DNA from: Winogradskyella sp.
GTDB taxonomy: Bacteria > Bacteroidota > Bacteroidia > Flavobacteriales > Flavobacteriaceae
Length of the DNA stretch: 64,000 nt
Direction of reading: 5' to 3'
Assembly (NCBI RefSeq): GCF_013213835.1
Contig: NZ_JABSSU010000009.1
Location: forward strand, 66,148 to 130,147
The translations under genes and the position numbers were made by a program. The notes beneath the pieces were generated by a model that worked only from the letters and a program-made list of their open reading frames with translations, ran no database searches and was not told where the DNA came from. Of this stretch, positions 30,924 through 41,186 are shown in pieces; the stretch's first letter is position 1; each line of letters begins with the position of its first letter.

Positions 30924-31832
30924 ATGAGCGATATCTTACATATAGCATCAATTACGGACTTCACAACTATTCTTGAATTACCTGCACCAAAGCATCCTTT
31001 AGTATCTGTTTTTAATTTAAAGGATATGCCTCACTTAGTAGAATATAACGATATTAGGTATACTTCAGATTTATATATGATTTCCTTAAAAGATGGTATC
31101 ACCGGAACTATTAATTACGGAAGAAACTCATACGACTTCAGTGATGGAACAATGGTATTTATGAAACCTAATCAGGTAATGTCTGGTGCAAAAGAAGAAA
31201 TTTCAGCAGATTCTAAAGGTTGGGTGTTATTGTTTCATCCAGATTTAATTAGAAAATCTGAATTAGGTAAAACTATAAGTACTTACGGTTTCTTTGATTA
31301 TGAAGTTCACGAGGCTTTACATCTTTCGGATGAAGAACAACAAACGGTTACAGAATTAATTAAAAAAATAGAGAAGGAGTACAGCCAAAATATAGACAAG
31401 CATAGTCAGAAATTGATTGTTTCAAATATAGAATTGATTCTGGATTATTGTATGCGTTATTATGACAGACAATTTTATGTAAGAACTAATTTAAATCAAG
31501 ATCATGTTTCTGAATTTGAACAACTTTTAAAGGACTATTTTACTTCTGAAAAACCTTCAGAATTAGGATTACCATCAGTAAAATATTGTGGTGAACAACT
31601 TAATATGTCACCAAATTATTTAAGTGATTTATTAAAAAAGGAAACAGGTAAAAACGCCAAAGACCATATATATGCATTTGTAGTCAATAAAGCTAAAATG
31701 AATCTCTTGGGCACAACCCATTCAGTTAGTGAAATTGCATATAATCTAGGTTTTGATTATCCTCAGCATTTTAGTAAGCTTTTTAAATCAAAAACAGGTG
31801 TAACTCCAGTACAATACCGCTCACAAAATTAG
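30924..31832 (+). CDS. AraC-family transcriptional regulator
   Basis: This 302-residue protein has an N-terminal cupin-like sensing region (about 20-150, TGTINYGRNSYDFSDGTMVFMKPNQ) and a C-terminal double helix-turn-helix of about 205-300 (CGEQLNMSPNYLSDLLKKET and SEIAYNLGFDYPQHFSKLFKSKTGVTPVQYR). It is the last gene of the SDR-MBL unit. Inference: it binds the 21-bp-spaced repeats at 28891-28932 and controls its own operon. A TACTTTTG box only five bases before the ATG is too close for a normal leadered promoter. Confidence 0.9.
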   Translation: MSDILHIASITDFTTILELPAPKHPLVSVFNLKDMPHLVEYNDIRYTSDLYMISLKDGITGTINYGRNSYDFSDGTMVFMKPNQVMSGAKEEISADSKGWVLLFHPDLIRKSELGKTISTYGFFDYEVHEALHLSDEEQQTVTELIKKIEKEYSQNIDKHSQKLIVSNIELILDYCMRYYDRQFYVRTNLNQDHVSEFEQLLKDYFTSEKPSELGLPSVKYCGEQLNMSPNYLSDLLKKETGKNAKDHIYAFVVNKAKMNLLGTTHSVSEIAYNLGFDYPQHFSKLFKSKTGVTPVQYRSQN

Positions 31833-31865
31833 ATGAGTTAAATTGAATTAGCACATAAAAAAAAA

Positions 31866-31889
31866 AACCGTTTTAAACTTAAAACGGTT
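31866..31889 (+). terminator. Intrinsic terminator after the SDR-MBL-AraC unit
   Basis: The stem AACCGTTTT / AAAACGGTT with a short AAACTT loop lies 34 bp after the araC stop. A run on its left and weak T run on its right make it usable in both directions. From here to 32132 (about 240 bases) I see no gene or motif. Confidence 0.72.
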
Positions 31890-32132
31890 CTTCTAAATTA
31901 TAAAAGAGATTCTTTTGCTATTAACCAATATTTATAATTCTTGCAGTTATTATGAAGTATAATAAATGTTGATACGAAGATACTGAAAACAATACCTTTT
32001 CAATTGGTTTACTAATTTTTTTAAGAATTTTATTAACATTTATTGATGTAAATCAAAAAAAATCTAGACAAAGCATTCAAATTTACCATTGCGTTTAAAT
32101 TTTAAAACATTCTGAAATTCAACTTGATAGAT

Positions 32133-34226
32133 TTAAAACTCTCTATTTCTGTTTTGATGTCTTACAAAAAAGATAAGTCCTACAATGATTGCCACAGCAA
32201 TACCAAGCGCCCAATAAAAAAATGTCATAAAGCTAGAAACGATTTTTTTACCTTCAAATGAATTAAATAATTTTTCACTTGTGGCGTAACTCTTTGGTAT
32301 ATAAACATAATAAGATAGAATTTCTTCAGCCTCTTTAATTTTAGTGTAGAATTCATTAAAATCCTCAAGTGACACGTATCCTTTTTTATTTTCATATTCA
32401 TAATCAAGGTATAAGATATTACCATGATTGTTGAGTTTCCCTTGCATACTGTATATGAAGCTCTTAGAGTTAATAGTGACGTCGTCTGTATTTAGAGACC
32501 ATTTTCTAGGTAGCATTACCGTGATATGATGTTTCTTATGACTTGGATAGTAAAGAGCAAAAGGTGTTTGCCTTTCCTTAGTATTAGGTGATATGAAAAC
32601 ATCTAAAATACTATATGGACTAAAGTCAGCACTAATATTCTTTTCATTACCAACCATAGGTTTCCAAATACTATTAATTTTATAATGTTCTTCTACTATC
32701 AATCTATTTGATAAACTATCATCATCAATGCTTGGCTCTTCAATAACTTCAACACCATCATACAAGTCTTCATAGTAACTTTTAAATTCCTTACTTAAGT
32801 TAGATAAACTCGTATACTTATAGCGTCTGCGCATCATGTCTGCTTCAGCACCTTTGTATAAAGTGTGCACTCTCAGTGTAGCTGGTCCACCAACAGTAGG
32901 CAAATCAAACGTATCGTAAACTTCTACTAGATTTTCAACATTGTTAGTAACGCTTTCTGGCGCTGTTACACCATCTTTAATTACCAAAACATTGCCATAT
33001 TCTGGAAAAGCAATGGCGTCATGATGTCCAAATTGATTATTTAAAGTAGGATCGTAAAAGAGAGCTTCACCATCTTTATTGATGACTTTAACTACCACAT
33101 GATCAAACACTTTTGGCGAAGGCAAAAACTCGTGTAATGTTTCCCCATAGTATGTGTTTACAAGTGCAGGATATGCTTCAATATTCATGGCGCGCAACAT
33201 ACTTACCATCAGCCAGGTTTTATCTTTACAATCCCCAAAACGTTGCTCAAATACTTTATTTGGTGAGAATGGCTTGTATGCACCAATACCAGACTCTAAA
33301 CCGAGATAGCGTATCTCTTCTTGTACAAATTTTAAGGTCACTCTAATTCGATCACCTTCATAATCAAAATTTGATTTTATCTCTTCTATTTTAGTTCTTA
33401 AGGCTTGTGAAATTGGGCCATCTTTTTCATACACATTCAATCCCCATAACACAACCTCAGCCCAAGAGTTATAGTCCGACACAAACAAATTATCATAAGC
33501 CATATACCAACTCGGTGTGTTATCTTCAAATTCTGGGGCTTTAGCAAGTGTTGTTTGCCAATTATAGGTGATGTAACCATTATAAGTACTAACTTTTGGT
33601 TCTACCTGAGTATTGGTGAGTTTATAATTAAGTTTTCGCTTCGAAATAAGGTAATAATTAATTTTACCTACAGGCTGAAAATCATTCAGCGCTGTTGCAC
33701 CAGAAAAATGATCTCCATGTATTGGGTTAAAACCTTTATTAGAGTAGGCGACATCTAGTATATCTCCATTTCTAATGTCTGCTAAATTAGCTACAGCATT
33801 GAGACTACCATCATAAATGTAGCTTTCCGAATTAGACTCTTTTCTTATGACCTGAAAATCATTCACGTTGAGTTTATTAATCCGTTTTCCATTTCTGTAT
33901 ACCACAATAGAGTGTAGGGTCAATTGCTGATAGGTTGGATCGTAATTTATAGAAATTGAAGAACCATCTTGTATACCAACATTGTCCGTAATTTTTCTGG
34001 CAAAACGGATATAACGTTCTTTTTTAGGAATATGGATTTGTTCATCGCTTAACAATGTCAATAAACCATAAGAAATGTCTTTAGTTTCTATATCTGGACT
34101 TTTATCATAAGATTGTTCAATAACCCATTGCGGTGTTTGACTTACTTTAATCTGAGTATAGGTGATTTGAAATGCACAGAATATGTTTAGTATAATGAAG
34201 TGTCGAATAATAGATTTCAAGGTCAT
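32133..34226 (-). CDS. DUF3857 and transglutaminase-like membrane protein
   Basis: This 697-residue exported protein has a signal peptide (about 1-24), then a DUF3857 beta domain (about 45-230). A transglutaminase-like core follows with the triad C333 (FGDCKDKTW), H376 (VFDHVVV) and D392 (FYDPT). After a C-terminal domain there is a single membrane anchor (about 670-688, FYWALGIAVAIIVGLIFFV) and a basic tail. The topology suggests a periplasmic body anchored to the inner membrane. This architecture is common in Bacteroidota, but the substrate is unknown. It is divergent from the DUF2452 gene. Confidence 0.86.
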   Translation of the reverse strand: MTLKSIIRHFIILNIFCAFQITYTQIKVSQTPQWVIEQSYDKSPDIETKDISYGLLTLLSDEQIHIPKKERYIRFARKITDNVGIQDGSSISINYDPTYQQLTLHSIVVYRNGKRINKLNVNDFQVIRKESNSESYIYDGSLNAVANLADIRNGDILDVAYSNKGFNPIHGDHFSGATALNDFQPVGKINYYLISKRKLNYKLTNTQVEPKVSTYNGYITYNWQTTLAKAPEFEDNTPSWYMAYDNLFVSDYNSWAEVVLWGLNVYEKDGPISQALRTKIEEIKSNFDYEGDRIRVTLKFVQEEIRYLGLESGIGAYKPFSPNKVFEQRFGDCKDKTWLMVSMLRAMNIEAYPALVNTYYGETLHEFLPSPKVFDHVVVKVINKDGEALFYDPTLNNQFGHHDAIAFPEYGNVLVIKDGVTAPESVTNNVENLVEVYDTFDLPTVGGPATLRVHTLYKGAEADMMRRRYKYTSLSNLSKEFKSYYEDLYDGVEVIEEPSIDDDSLSNRLIVEEHYKINSIWKPMVGNEKNISADFSPYSILDVFISPNTKERQTPFALYYPSHKKHHITVMLPRKWSLNTDDVTINSKSFIYSMQGKLNNHGNILYLDYEYENKKGYVSLEDFNEFYTKIKEAEEILSYYVYIPKSYATSEKLFNSFEGKKIVSSFMTFFYWALGIAVAIIVGLIFFVRHQNRNREF

Positions 34227-34289
34227 AATTACTGATTGGTAGACAAATAAAAGAAAAATAATGTCATCAAACGGTATTTCACCAGATTA

Positions 34290-34318
34290 TTGGCTTCACT
34301 ACGAAATCCGTATCTTTG
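34290..34318 (+). promoter_or_regulatory. Promoter, TTG-N18-TATCTTTG
   Basis: The -33 TTG at 34290-34292 and -7 TATCTTTG at 34311-34318 are 18 bases apart. The start codon of the DUF2452 gene is 15 bases further on. Confidence 0.68.
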
Positions 34319-34332
34319 TGCTGTAAAAGACT

Positions 34333-34782
34333 ATGGGAAAGAAAGCAGAACAAAAAGAGAAACGACCTGATTTAGTGGTGTTTGATGAGGAAAAGCAACG
34401 CTATGATGCCGCCTTTAGACCTTATGGAACTAATGTTGGGGCTCCACAAATTAAGTTACCAAACAATGGTAGCTGGAAGAACTCTCAAATTTACAAAGCC
34501 AATAAGCATCTTAAAGCGAAATATGAAGCTATAAAAGCAGAATACGAAGCTTTGCTTAAGGTTATGAAATACAATGAGCTAGTTACAGCATCCAAATTTA
34601 CATTTGAACCATTAATAGGTGAAGTATACCATTTATATAACAATGCTAAGGAAGAACCCTTTTTATCTATAATAGATCCTGAAAGTTGTAATTTTCAGCA
34701 TTTGGGAAGTTTTAGATTAACATCAGACTATTTATGGGAAAAAGTGGAGGACAAGCCTAGCACATTTTTACCTAAATTATAA
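34333..34782 (+). CDS. DUF2452 domain-containing protein
   Basis: This 149-residue soluble protein matches the DUF2452 pattern: RPYGTNVGAPQIKLPNNGSW near the start, a helix KANKHLKAKYEAIKAEYEALL, then FTFEPLIGEVYHLY and FLSIIDP. No signal peptide or membrane segment is present, so it is cytoplasmic. It has a good promoter of its own, and the broken DUF6090 gene follows eight bases after its stop. The function of the family is unknown. Confidence 0.82.
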   Translation: MGKKAEQKEKRPDLVVFDEEKQRYDAAFRPYGTNVGAPQIKLPNNGSWKNSQIYKANKHLKAKYEAIKAEYEALLKVMKYNELVTASKFTFEPLIGEVYHLYNNAKEEPFLSIIDPESCNFQHLGSFRLTSDYLWEKVEDKPSTFLPKL

Positions 34783-34790
34783 ACTATATA

Positions 34791-35510
34791 ATGAGAATTT
34801 TTAATGCATTACGATTTGAGTTACTAGGAAAGAGTAAGTTAGGTCGTTATCTGTTATATGCATTAGGAGAAACCATTTTGGTGGTTATTGGTATTTTGAT
34901 TGCCCTTTGGGTAAATCGTAAGAATGAAGAATCTAAACGTATTGATGAGACCGAAGTTGTAGGACAGATGGTTCTAGAGCAAATGCGTAAAGACGTCAAG
35001 GAAATTGAAAGTCTCTTAAATGATTGGGATGACGAGCGAAAGGTAGCGGATACCATTTTAAGATTCACAAGAAAAGACGAACCCATTCCCAAAACTTGCC
35101 AGGATTGTTCAGATCTCATCATAGGTGTTTCCTTACCAACATTAACCGACCGTATTCCAAAAACTATAGTAGGTAAGTCCTTTCATAAAGGAGATTTACT
35201 AGATGCACTAGTAGATGTTGAGTATCATTATCTCGAAGGTTTAAAAATGGTGGCCTTCAATGAAAATGCAATGGTCACATTTACGTTAGAAAATCTTAAA
35301 TATTGGCAAGATAATTTTAGTTGGTTTTCAGATCTCATGGCACGCGGCAGATGACAAGACGATTGTTTAGAGTACTTTTTTGAAAGTGAAGACTATCGGA
35401 ATCGAGTAGCCTTTTACGAACTTATTTTACTCGAAATCTACTATGAACAATTAGATGAGTTTAAAGAAAACACAAAAAGATATATTGAGCGTTTAGAAGC
35501 TTTACTTTGA
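34791..35510 (+). pseudogene. DUF6090 family membrane protein interrupted by one in-frame TGA
   Basis: The frame opens with the DUF6090 signature (LGKSKLGRYLLYALGETILVVIGILIALWVN; one membrane helix at about 21-40). It runs 187 codons to a TGA at 35352-35354 after MARGR. The same frame continues without another stop for 51 codons (starting QDDCLEYFFESEDYRNRV, ending YIERLEALL) to a TGA at 35508. The tail looks like normal family C-terminus, so a Trp TGG to TGA change or a sequencing error is likely. If no readthrough occurs the product is a 187-residue truncated protein. Confidence 0.8.
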
Positions 35511-35645
35511 GATCTATTTTTTTATTATGTACATACTATTAAAAGTGAATCAAACTTGTGTTACACTTATCAATTAGTTCATAACATTTAAGGCTTTATT
35601 TCTGTGCTAAAATTTTTATCTAAATATTAGTATCTTTATAAAGCT

Positions 35646-37097
35646 ATGCTGATACATTTTAGAGTTTATATAGTATTTATTGTTCTAATTATATTTTCTT
35701 GTAAAGAGGATTCCAATCTTAATCAAACCAAAGATCCCAATTACAATCCCATTGTAGCTAATTCCGTAGACAGAGATTTAGATGAGATAAAAAAGGATGG
35801 AGTTCTTAGAGCGCTAGTAGTTTATAGTAGTACCAGTTATTTTTTGTACAAAGGTGAGGCAATGGGTTTTGAATATGAATTGTTAACTCAATTGGCAAAA
35901 GACCTAGGTTTAAAATTAGAATTGGTCGTATCTAATGATCTAGATTCCCAATTTGAAGTACTAAATAGGGGAGACGTAGACCTTATTGCTCACGGTATGA
36001 CTATTACTAATCAGCGCAAATGGGAGGTGGACTTTACCGAATATTTATATCTAACAAAGCAGGTATTAGTGCAGTGTAAACCTGAAAACTATAGAAATAT
36101 GTCTTGGGCTTCACTACAAAAACACTTAATACATGATCCAATAGAACTCATTGGAGATACCGTTTCGATAAGAAAAAATTCAGCCTATTATGAACGTATT
36201 TTAAGTCTTTCTAATGAGATGGGAGGTGATATTATTATTGATACTCTAAGTAGTGAACTAACTACTCCCGAAATTATAGATATGGTAGCCAAAGGACAGA
36301 TTAAGTACACTATTGCCGATGAGAACATTGCTAAGATTAATACGTCAAACCAACCTATCCTAAATATTGATGTGCCTATATCATTTTCACAGCGTATCGC
36401 ATGGGTAACTAGAACAAAGTCAGTAAAATTTCGAGAGGTTGTTAATGAATGGATTATTAAGCAGAAGAAAACGGTTAATTATAATGTCATTTATAATAAA
36501 TACTTTAAAAATAAGCGGTCATTTAACCGACGTATCAAAAGTGAATATTACAGTTTAAAGAATAATCAAATTAGCAAGTTCGACAATCATTTTAAAAGGT
36601 ATGCTGAAAAAATAAATATCGATTGGCGCTTATTGGCTTCTCAAGTATATCAAGAATCACGTTTTGATCCTAAAGCGCAATCTTGGGCTGGCGCCGAAGG
36701 TTTAATGCAGGTTATGCCTGCTACTGCCGAAGCATTGGGTATAGAAGACATCTCTAATCCGATTGAAAGTATTAAAGGTGGGACCAAATATCTAGATCAA
36801 ATGTACAAGTACTTCTCACATATCGAAGATCATGAAAACCGTATAAAATTTGCTTTAGCTTCTTATAATTGTGGTTATGGCCACGTACTAGATGCACAAC
36901 GGTTGGCTGAAGCTAATAATCTTAATCCTAATATTTGGCAGAATAATGTTGATAAAACTATGCTAGCATTACGGCTGCCAAAAAACTATAAAAAGCCCTT
37001 TATTAAATATGGTTATGTAAGAGGTACTGAACCTGTTACTTATGTACAACAAATTTTTGAGCGATACGAGCATTATAAACAGTTCATTAGCTTATAA
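35646..37097 (+). CDS. mltF: MltF-like membrane-bound lytic transglycosylase
   Basis: This 483-residue probable lipoprotein has an N-terminal hydrophobic stretch followed by Cys19 (IIFSC). Residues of about 45-290 form a periplasmic solute-binding domain of the SBP_bac_3 type (DGVLRALVVYSSTSYFLYKGEAMGFEYEL). Residues of about 310-440 are an SLT domain with catalytic E337 in QVYQESRFDP, GLMQVMPATA and ASYNCGYGHV. This order is that of MltF, which cleaves murein glycan to 1,6-anhydro products. A TATCTTTA box at 35631 may be its promoter. It converges with the DUF2237 gene. Confidence 0.86.
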   Translation: MLIHFRVYIVFIVLIIFSCKEDSNLNQTKDPNYNPIVANSVDRDLDEIKKDGVLRALVVYSSTSYFLYKGEAMGFEYELLTQLAKDLGLKLELVVSNDLDSQFEVLNRGDVDLIAHGMTITNQRKWEVDFTEYLYLTKQVLVQCKPENYRNMSWASLQKHLIHDPIELIGDTVSIRKNSAYYERILSLSNEMGGDIIIDTLSSELTTPEIIDMVAKGQIKYTIADENIAKINTSNQPILNIDVPISFSQRIAWVTRTKSVKFREVVNEWIIKQKKTVNYNVIYNKYFKNKRSFNRRIKSEYYSLKNNQISKFDNHFKRYAEKINIDWRLLASQVYQESRFDPKAQSWAGAEGLMQVMPATAEALGIEDISNPIESIKGGTKYLDQMYKYFSHIEDHENRIKFALASYNCGYGHVLDAQRLAEANNLNPNIWQNNVDKTMLALRLPKNYKKPFIKYGYVRGTEPVTYVQQIFERYEHYKQFISL

Positions 37098-37110
37098 AGT
37101 TGATTAAATC

Positions 37111-37467
37111 CTAGAGTTTAAAGGCCTCTAAAACCTCAAGTTTAGTGAATTCTAATGCTTTTTCGTGTGTTGCATTAAGGTCTATTTTTGGTGCGACACC
37201 AGCTTTGTACGCTTCTAACCAACGCGAAATACACAAACACCATTTATCACCTGGTTGTAAACCAGGAAACTGCCACTGAGGAATTGGTCGTGTTAAATCA
37301 TTACCACGTTGCTTTGTAAATGCTAAAAATTCTTTTGTTACTACTGCACAGACCACGTGTGTACCTGTATCTTGAGGCATGGTTCTGCAGAATCCATCTC
37401 TAAAATAGCCAGTCATAGGATTTGTGCAACAAGATATTAAGGGTTTTCCATAGACGTTATTTGCCAT
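37111..37467 (-). CDS. DUF2237 family protein
   Basis: This 118-residue protein has the DUF2237 layout: CCTNPMTGYFRDGFCRT, then DTGTHVVCAVVTKEFLAF, GNDLTRPIPQWQFPGLQPGDKWCLC and a WLEAYKAGVAP motif. Five cysteines are present. It is soluble with no signal peptide. The reaction is not known. It is convergent with the mltF-like gene (13-bp gap) and divergent from the PNPOx-family gene, whose ATG is only 15 bp away. Confidence 0.88.
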   Translation of the reverse strand: MANNVYGKPLISCCTNPMTGYFRDGFCRTMPQDTGTHVVCAVVTKEFLAFTKQRGNDLTRPIPQWQFPGLQPGDKWCLCISRWLEAYKAGVAPKIDLNATHEKALEFTKLEVLEAFKL

Positions 37468-37482
37468 AATTTTTCTCTTTCA

Positions 37483-38109
37483 ATGTTTATGTATTTACCA
37501 TGTGAAATTTACAAAATCCTTAAGAATCTAACTTGTGTTGAATCCTTATATTCACTAAAAAAAGTTTTGGAACTAGAATTATTAGAAACAGTACGACGAG
37601 AATTAATCAATGGTTATTCTAAAAAGCGTCATCCATTTAGATATTTCACACTTGCTACGGTTAATAATGGAAAACCGCGTCAACGCACCGTCGTTTTACG
37701 TAAATTGTTGCCAGATTTTAGTGTATTAATATATACTGATCAACGGTCACAAAAAATAAATGACATTTCAAAAAACCCTAAAGTAAGTGCATTATTTTAC
37801 CATCCAAAAAAATTGTTACAATTGCGTATTGATGCCACTGCCGAAATTATAACAGATTCAGTTCAGCTAAATAATTATTGGCAGAATATTCCTGAGAATT
37901 CTCGCAAAGATTACATTACTGTCAAAGCTCCAGGATCTGATATAAGTCATCCAGATCATGTAGATTATGATAGTGAAACCAATTATTTTACTGCGATACG
38001 ACTTATACCGAATACCATAGAATATTTACAATTACAACGTCCGAATCATTTACGCATACGATTTGAGAATAATGGCAATGCCTGGCATAGTCAGTTTTTG
38101 GTGCCTTGA
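37483..38109 (+). CDS. Pyridoxamine 5'-phosphate oxidase (PNPOx)-family FMN protein
   Basis: This 208-residue protein carries the FMN-binding split-barrel of PNPOx relatives: FRYFTLATVNNGKPRQRTVVLRK, VLIYTDQRSQKINDI, SALFYHPKKLLQLRIDA, and a C-terminal RIRFENNGNAW element. It lacks the full PdxH C-terminus, so it is more likely a general flavin-dependent relative than the vitamin B6 enzyme itself. The first 30 or so residues are atypical and the ATG lies only 15 bp from the divergent gene's start, so a later start is possible. Confidence 0.78.
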   Translation: MFMYLPCEIYKILKNLTCVESLYSLKKVLELELLETVRRELINGYSKKRHPFRYFTLATVNNGKPRQRTVVLRKLLPDFSVLIYTDQRSQKINDISKNPKVSALFYHPKKLLQLRIDATAEIITDSVQLNNYWQNIPENSRKDYITVKAPGSDISHPDHVDYDSETNYFTAIRLIPNTIEYLQLQRPNHLRIRFENNGNAWHSQFLVP

Positions 38110-38333
38110 ATTTAAGTATTAATTGTTTTAAAATTCTTAAATATGTATGGTATATTTTTTTAAGTATTTATTATATCCCATAGTTGTCCTATAATTTTTA
38201 TTATGTAAAATAGAATTTCTGAGTTATTCTTTACACTTCACTATTTCTCATGATGAATGTCATTAGTTTCATCTCTTCCATCACTTACTTTTACTAGATA
38301 ATTATTACTTTTAATACAACTACGTATTTGTTT

Positions 38334-40529
38334 ATGTCTGATAAATCGACTTCAATAAAAAAATTCGGAACGTTTGGTGGCGTATTTACACCAACTTTAT
38401 TAACCATTCTTGGAGTAATAATGTACTTACGTTTGGGTTGGGTTGTCGGAAATGCTGGTTTACTTGGTGCTTGGCTTATCATACTTATTTCATTCCTAAT
38501 TACCTTATGTACAGCTTTATCTATGTCTGCCATAACTACCAACATTCGTATTGGTGCTGGTGGCGCTTATGCAATTGTTTCTCAGGCTCTAGGTCTTGAA
38601 GTTGGCGGAAGTTTAGGCATTCCACGTTACATATCACAAGCTTTAGCTGTGACGATGTATATTTTCGGTTTTCGTGAAGGTTGGCTTGGTATTTTTCCGG
38701 ACCACAATCCATTTTTAGTAGATCTTATTGTATTTGCGTCTTTATTTACAATTGCCTACATCAGTGCAAATTTGGCCATTAAAACCCAGTATATCATAAT
38801 GGGCATCATTATCATATCTTTTGTTTCTATAGTGATTGCAGCTTATGATGGTTCTATGTACCATTCTGTAAGTGATACTTTAAGTTGGGGTTCGTTTAAA
38901 GGCTCTCAAGAAAATGGATTTTCTGGTAGTAGTTTTTGGATTGTTTTTGCCGTCTTTTTTCCTGCGGCTACCGGTATTATGGCTGGTGCAAACATGTCTG
39001 GTGAACTTAAAGATCCTAAAAAAAGTATTCCTACAGGAACATTATGGGCTATTGGAGTTAGTTTCCTTATTTACATGTTGTTAGCCTTCTGGATTTCACG
39101 TAGTGCTTCAGAACAAGAATTGCTAAATAACTACTATGTCATGGTAGACAAAGCCTACTTTGGTCCTGCAATTATTGCTGGTATTTTAGGTGCAACCTTC
39201 TCTTCTGCTTTAGCGTCTATTGTAGGATCGTCACGTATTTTATTCGCTATGGGGCAACATAATGTATTACCCTATTCTAAAATACTTTCTGGTACAAGTG
39301 CCAATGGTCAACCAAGAAATGCAATGATGGTCACAGGTTTACTCATATTTCTAACCTTACTTTTAAGGAATCTTAATGCGGTAGCACCTTTAGTAACTCT
39401 ATTTTTCTTAATTACGTATGCCATGATAAATATTGTGGTGATTATAGAACAACGTTTGGGTTTAATAAGTTATCGACCAATTTTTAAGATTCACAAATGG
39501 GTACCATGGTTTGGTCTGATTTCATCTGTGTTTGCCATGTTTATCATTAACCCTACCGTGAGTTTAATATCTATAGCCATTGTACTTATGGTATATTGGT
39601 ATTTATCTCGTCAAAACCTAGAAACCCCATTTGAAGATGTGCGTTCTGGCTTGTTTGTATCCTTTGCTGAATGGGCCGCAAAACACACTTGGGGCATGAA
39701 ACAAAAACAACAACGTGCTTGGAAAGCAAATCTTATGGTGCCGGTTAGAGATATTAATGGTCTTCGTGGTACTTTTGAATTTTTACGGAATATCACTAAA
39801 CCCAAAGGTTCTATTAAATTATTAGGTATTGAACCTTTTACTGAGCATAGCACACTTGCCATACAATTAGAAGATATATCAGCTTCCTTTAGAGAAAAAG
39901 GTGTCTTCTCCTCCTCTACTGTTATCCATACAGATCAATTTGCGAATGGTATCAATTATAGTAGTCAAGCATTAAATGGTGCATTCTTTAGACCTAACAT
40001 CATGTTTTTAAATCTTCAAGACCATGATGATTACGAAAACGAACTTAAGCTTGTTATGAAAGAGTCTATGCGCTTAGAAATTGGGATTCTATTATTCAAT
40101 TTGCATACGACTACATTACTTGGACAGCGAAACACGATTAATGTTTGGGTAAGTGACCGCAGAGGAAATTGGGAATTAGGCGGATTAGATATCGGAAACT
40201 TAGATTTGTCCATTTTAGTGGCTTATAAGCTAAAATTGAATTGGAAAGCGAGCATTCGACTAATTACAGTTGTTGAAAACCCAAATGATGCAGAAAAGGC
40301 TCAAGCATTTTTAGAATCACTGAAAGAATTGGCACGTCTGCCACAAATTCTTACGGAAGTTTCTGTTGGAAAATTCAATGATTACGTGACTAAAGCACCT
40401 TCTGCAGATCTCAATATCTTTGGAATGCAAGATACGTTGCCTTATGGTTTTATTAAAAATATGTCTCAAAAAACCAATAGTAGTTGTCTATTTGTAAAGG
40501 ATTCTGGTCACGAAAGTATTTTAGCTTAA
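38334..40529 (+). CDS. SLC12-like cation-chloride cotransporter/APC-family permease
   Basis: The frame is open from a TTG at 38328, but ATG at 38334 (MSDKSTSIKKFGTFGG) gives the better start and 731 residues. About 12 membrane helices span residues of about 15-425, beginning GVFTPTLLTILGVIMYLRLGWVVGNAG, the hallmark of bacterial relatives of Na-K-Cl cotransporters. A cytoplasmic C-terminal half of about 300 residues follows, as in the eukaryotic family. The transported ions are inferred from the family only. It converges with the DUF4251 gene, overlapping by four bases. Confidence 0.85.
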   Translation: MSDKSTSIKKFGTFGGVFTPTLLTILGVIMYLRLGWVVGNAGLLGAWLIILISFLITLCTALSMSAITTNIRIGAGGAYAIVSQALGLEVGGSLGIPRYISQALAVTMYIFGFREGWLGIFPDHNPFLVDLIVFASLFTIAYISANLAIKTQYIIMGIIIISFVSIVIAAYDGSMYHSVSDTLSWGSFKGSQENGFSGSSFWIVFAVFFPAATGIMAGANMSGELKDPKKSIPTGTLWAIGVSFLIYMLLAFWISRSASEQELLNNYYVMVDKAYFGPAIIAGILGATFSSALASIVGSSRILFAMGQHNVLPYSKILSGTSANGQPRNAMMVTGLLIFLTLLLRNLNAVAPLVTLFFLITYAMINIVVIIEQRLGLISYRPIFKIHKWVPWFGLISSVFAMFIINPTVSLISIAIVLMVYWYLSRQNLETPFEDVRSGLFVSFAEWAAKHTWGMKQKQQRAWKANLMVPVRDINGLRGTFEFLRNITKPKGSIKLLGIEPFTEHSTLAIQLEDISASFREKGVFSSSTVIHTDQFANGINYSSQALNGAFFRPNIMFLNLQDHDDYENELKLVMKESMRLEIGILLFNLHTTTLLGQRNTINVWVSDRRGNWELGGLDIGNLDLSILVAYKLKLNWKASIRLITVVENPNDAEKAQAFLESLKELARLPQILTEVSVGKFNDYVTKAPSADLNIFGMQDTLPYGFIKNMSQKTNSSCLFVKDSGHESILA

Positions 40530-41098
40530 AGTGCAGTTTCGCCAGTTTCGCATGGCTTTAAGATTCCTCTGTAATTGTTCGCGGTACGATGAGAAGATAA
40601 TATTAGTATTTCAGTATTATAATTAGGAAATACAGTCATAGTTATCTTATAAGATTCTTGTCTATCTTCTTCGTCTTTAACTTCAAATTTAATGACATAT
40701 GCGTCTTTTCGTTTGTGCTTGGAGATATTATATTTTTCAGGTGTTGCATTAAATTCCACACCCATATCATTGCCACCATAGCGACCACCAATAAGCTGCT
40801 GTTCACCGTAATATGGCAAATATGCTTTTGCAATACTATCATTAAAGGCCATAAAAAAGCCATCGCCAACAACATCTATTCTACTAGTTGTGTTCCCTAC
40901 TCTATTCGTTAATACATTATTTATGACTTGTTGTGTTGCTGCGGTATTAAAAGGAAAAACCGCTCTTATATCTACACGATAATTACGCGTATTTAAAACA
41001 GTTTCAAGCTCGGACATGGCTTCAACATTAACAACTGATTTTGTAGAATTACAACTTGTTAACAGTAAAAAAAGACTTAAGCATAGTGCTTTAATCAT
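40526..41098 (-). CDS. DUF4251 family lipoprotein
   Basis: The frame is open from 41149, but the ATG at 41098 begins a clean lipoprotein signal (MIKALCLSLFLLLTSC, lipobox Cys16), giving 190 residues. The body matches DUF4251: RVDIRAVFPFNTAATQQVINNVL, then GDGFFMAFNDSIAKAYLPYYGEQQLIG and a closing SSHRTANNYRGIL. The role of the family is unknown; it is periplasmic or outer-membrane anchored by prediction. Confidence 0.82.
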   Translation of the reverse strand: MIKALCLSLFLLLTSCNSTKSVVNVEAMSELETVLNTRNYRVDIRAVFPFNTAATQQVINNVLTNRVGNTTSRIDVVGDGFFMAFNDSIAKAYLPYYGEQQLIGGRYGGNDMGVEFNATPEKYNISKHKRKDAYVIKFEVKDEEDRQESYKITMTVFPNYNTEILILSSHRTANNYRGILKPCETGETAL

Positions 41099-41186
41099 GT
41101 ATTTATAAGGTACAAAGACTTTCATAACGTATCTAAGATAGTCATTCATCAGCTTTTTACCAATAACATTAACACTGCGTTAGAGA

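Noticed and set aside
38328..38333. TTG start for the SLC12-like transporter
   Set aside because: An ATG two codons later gives the expected N-terminus MSDKSTS.
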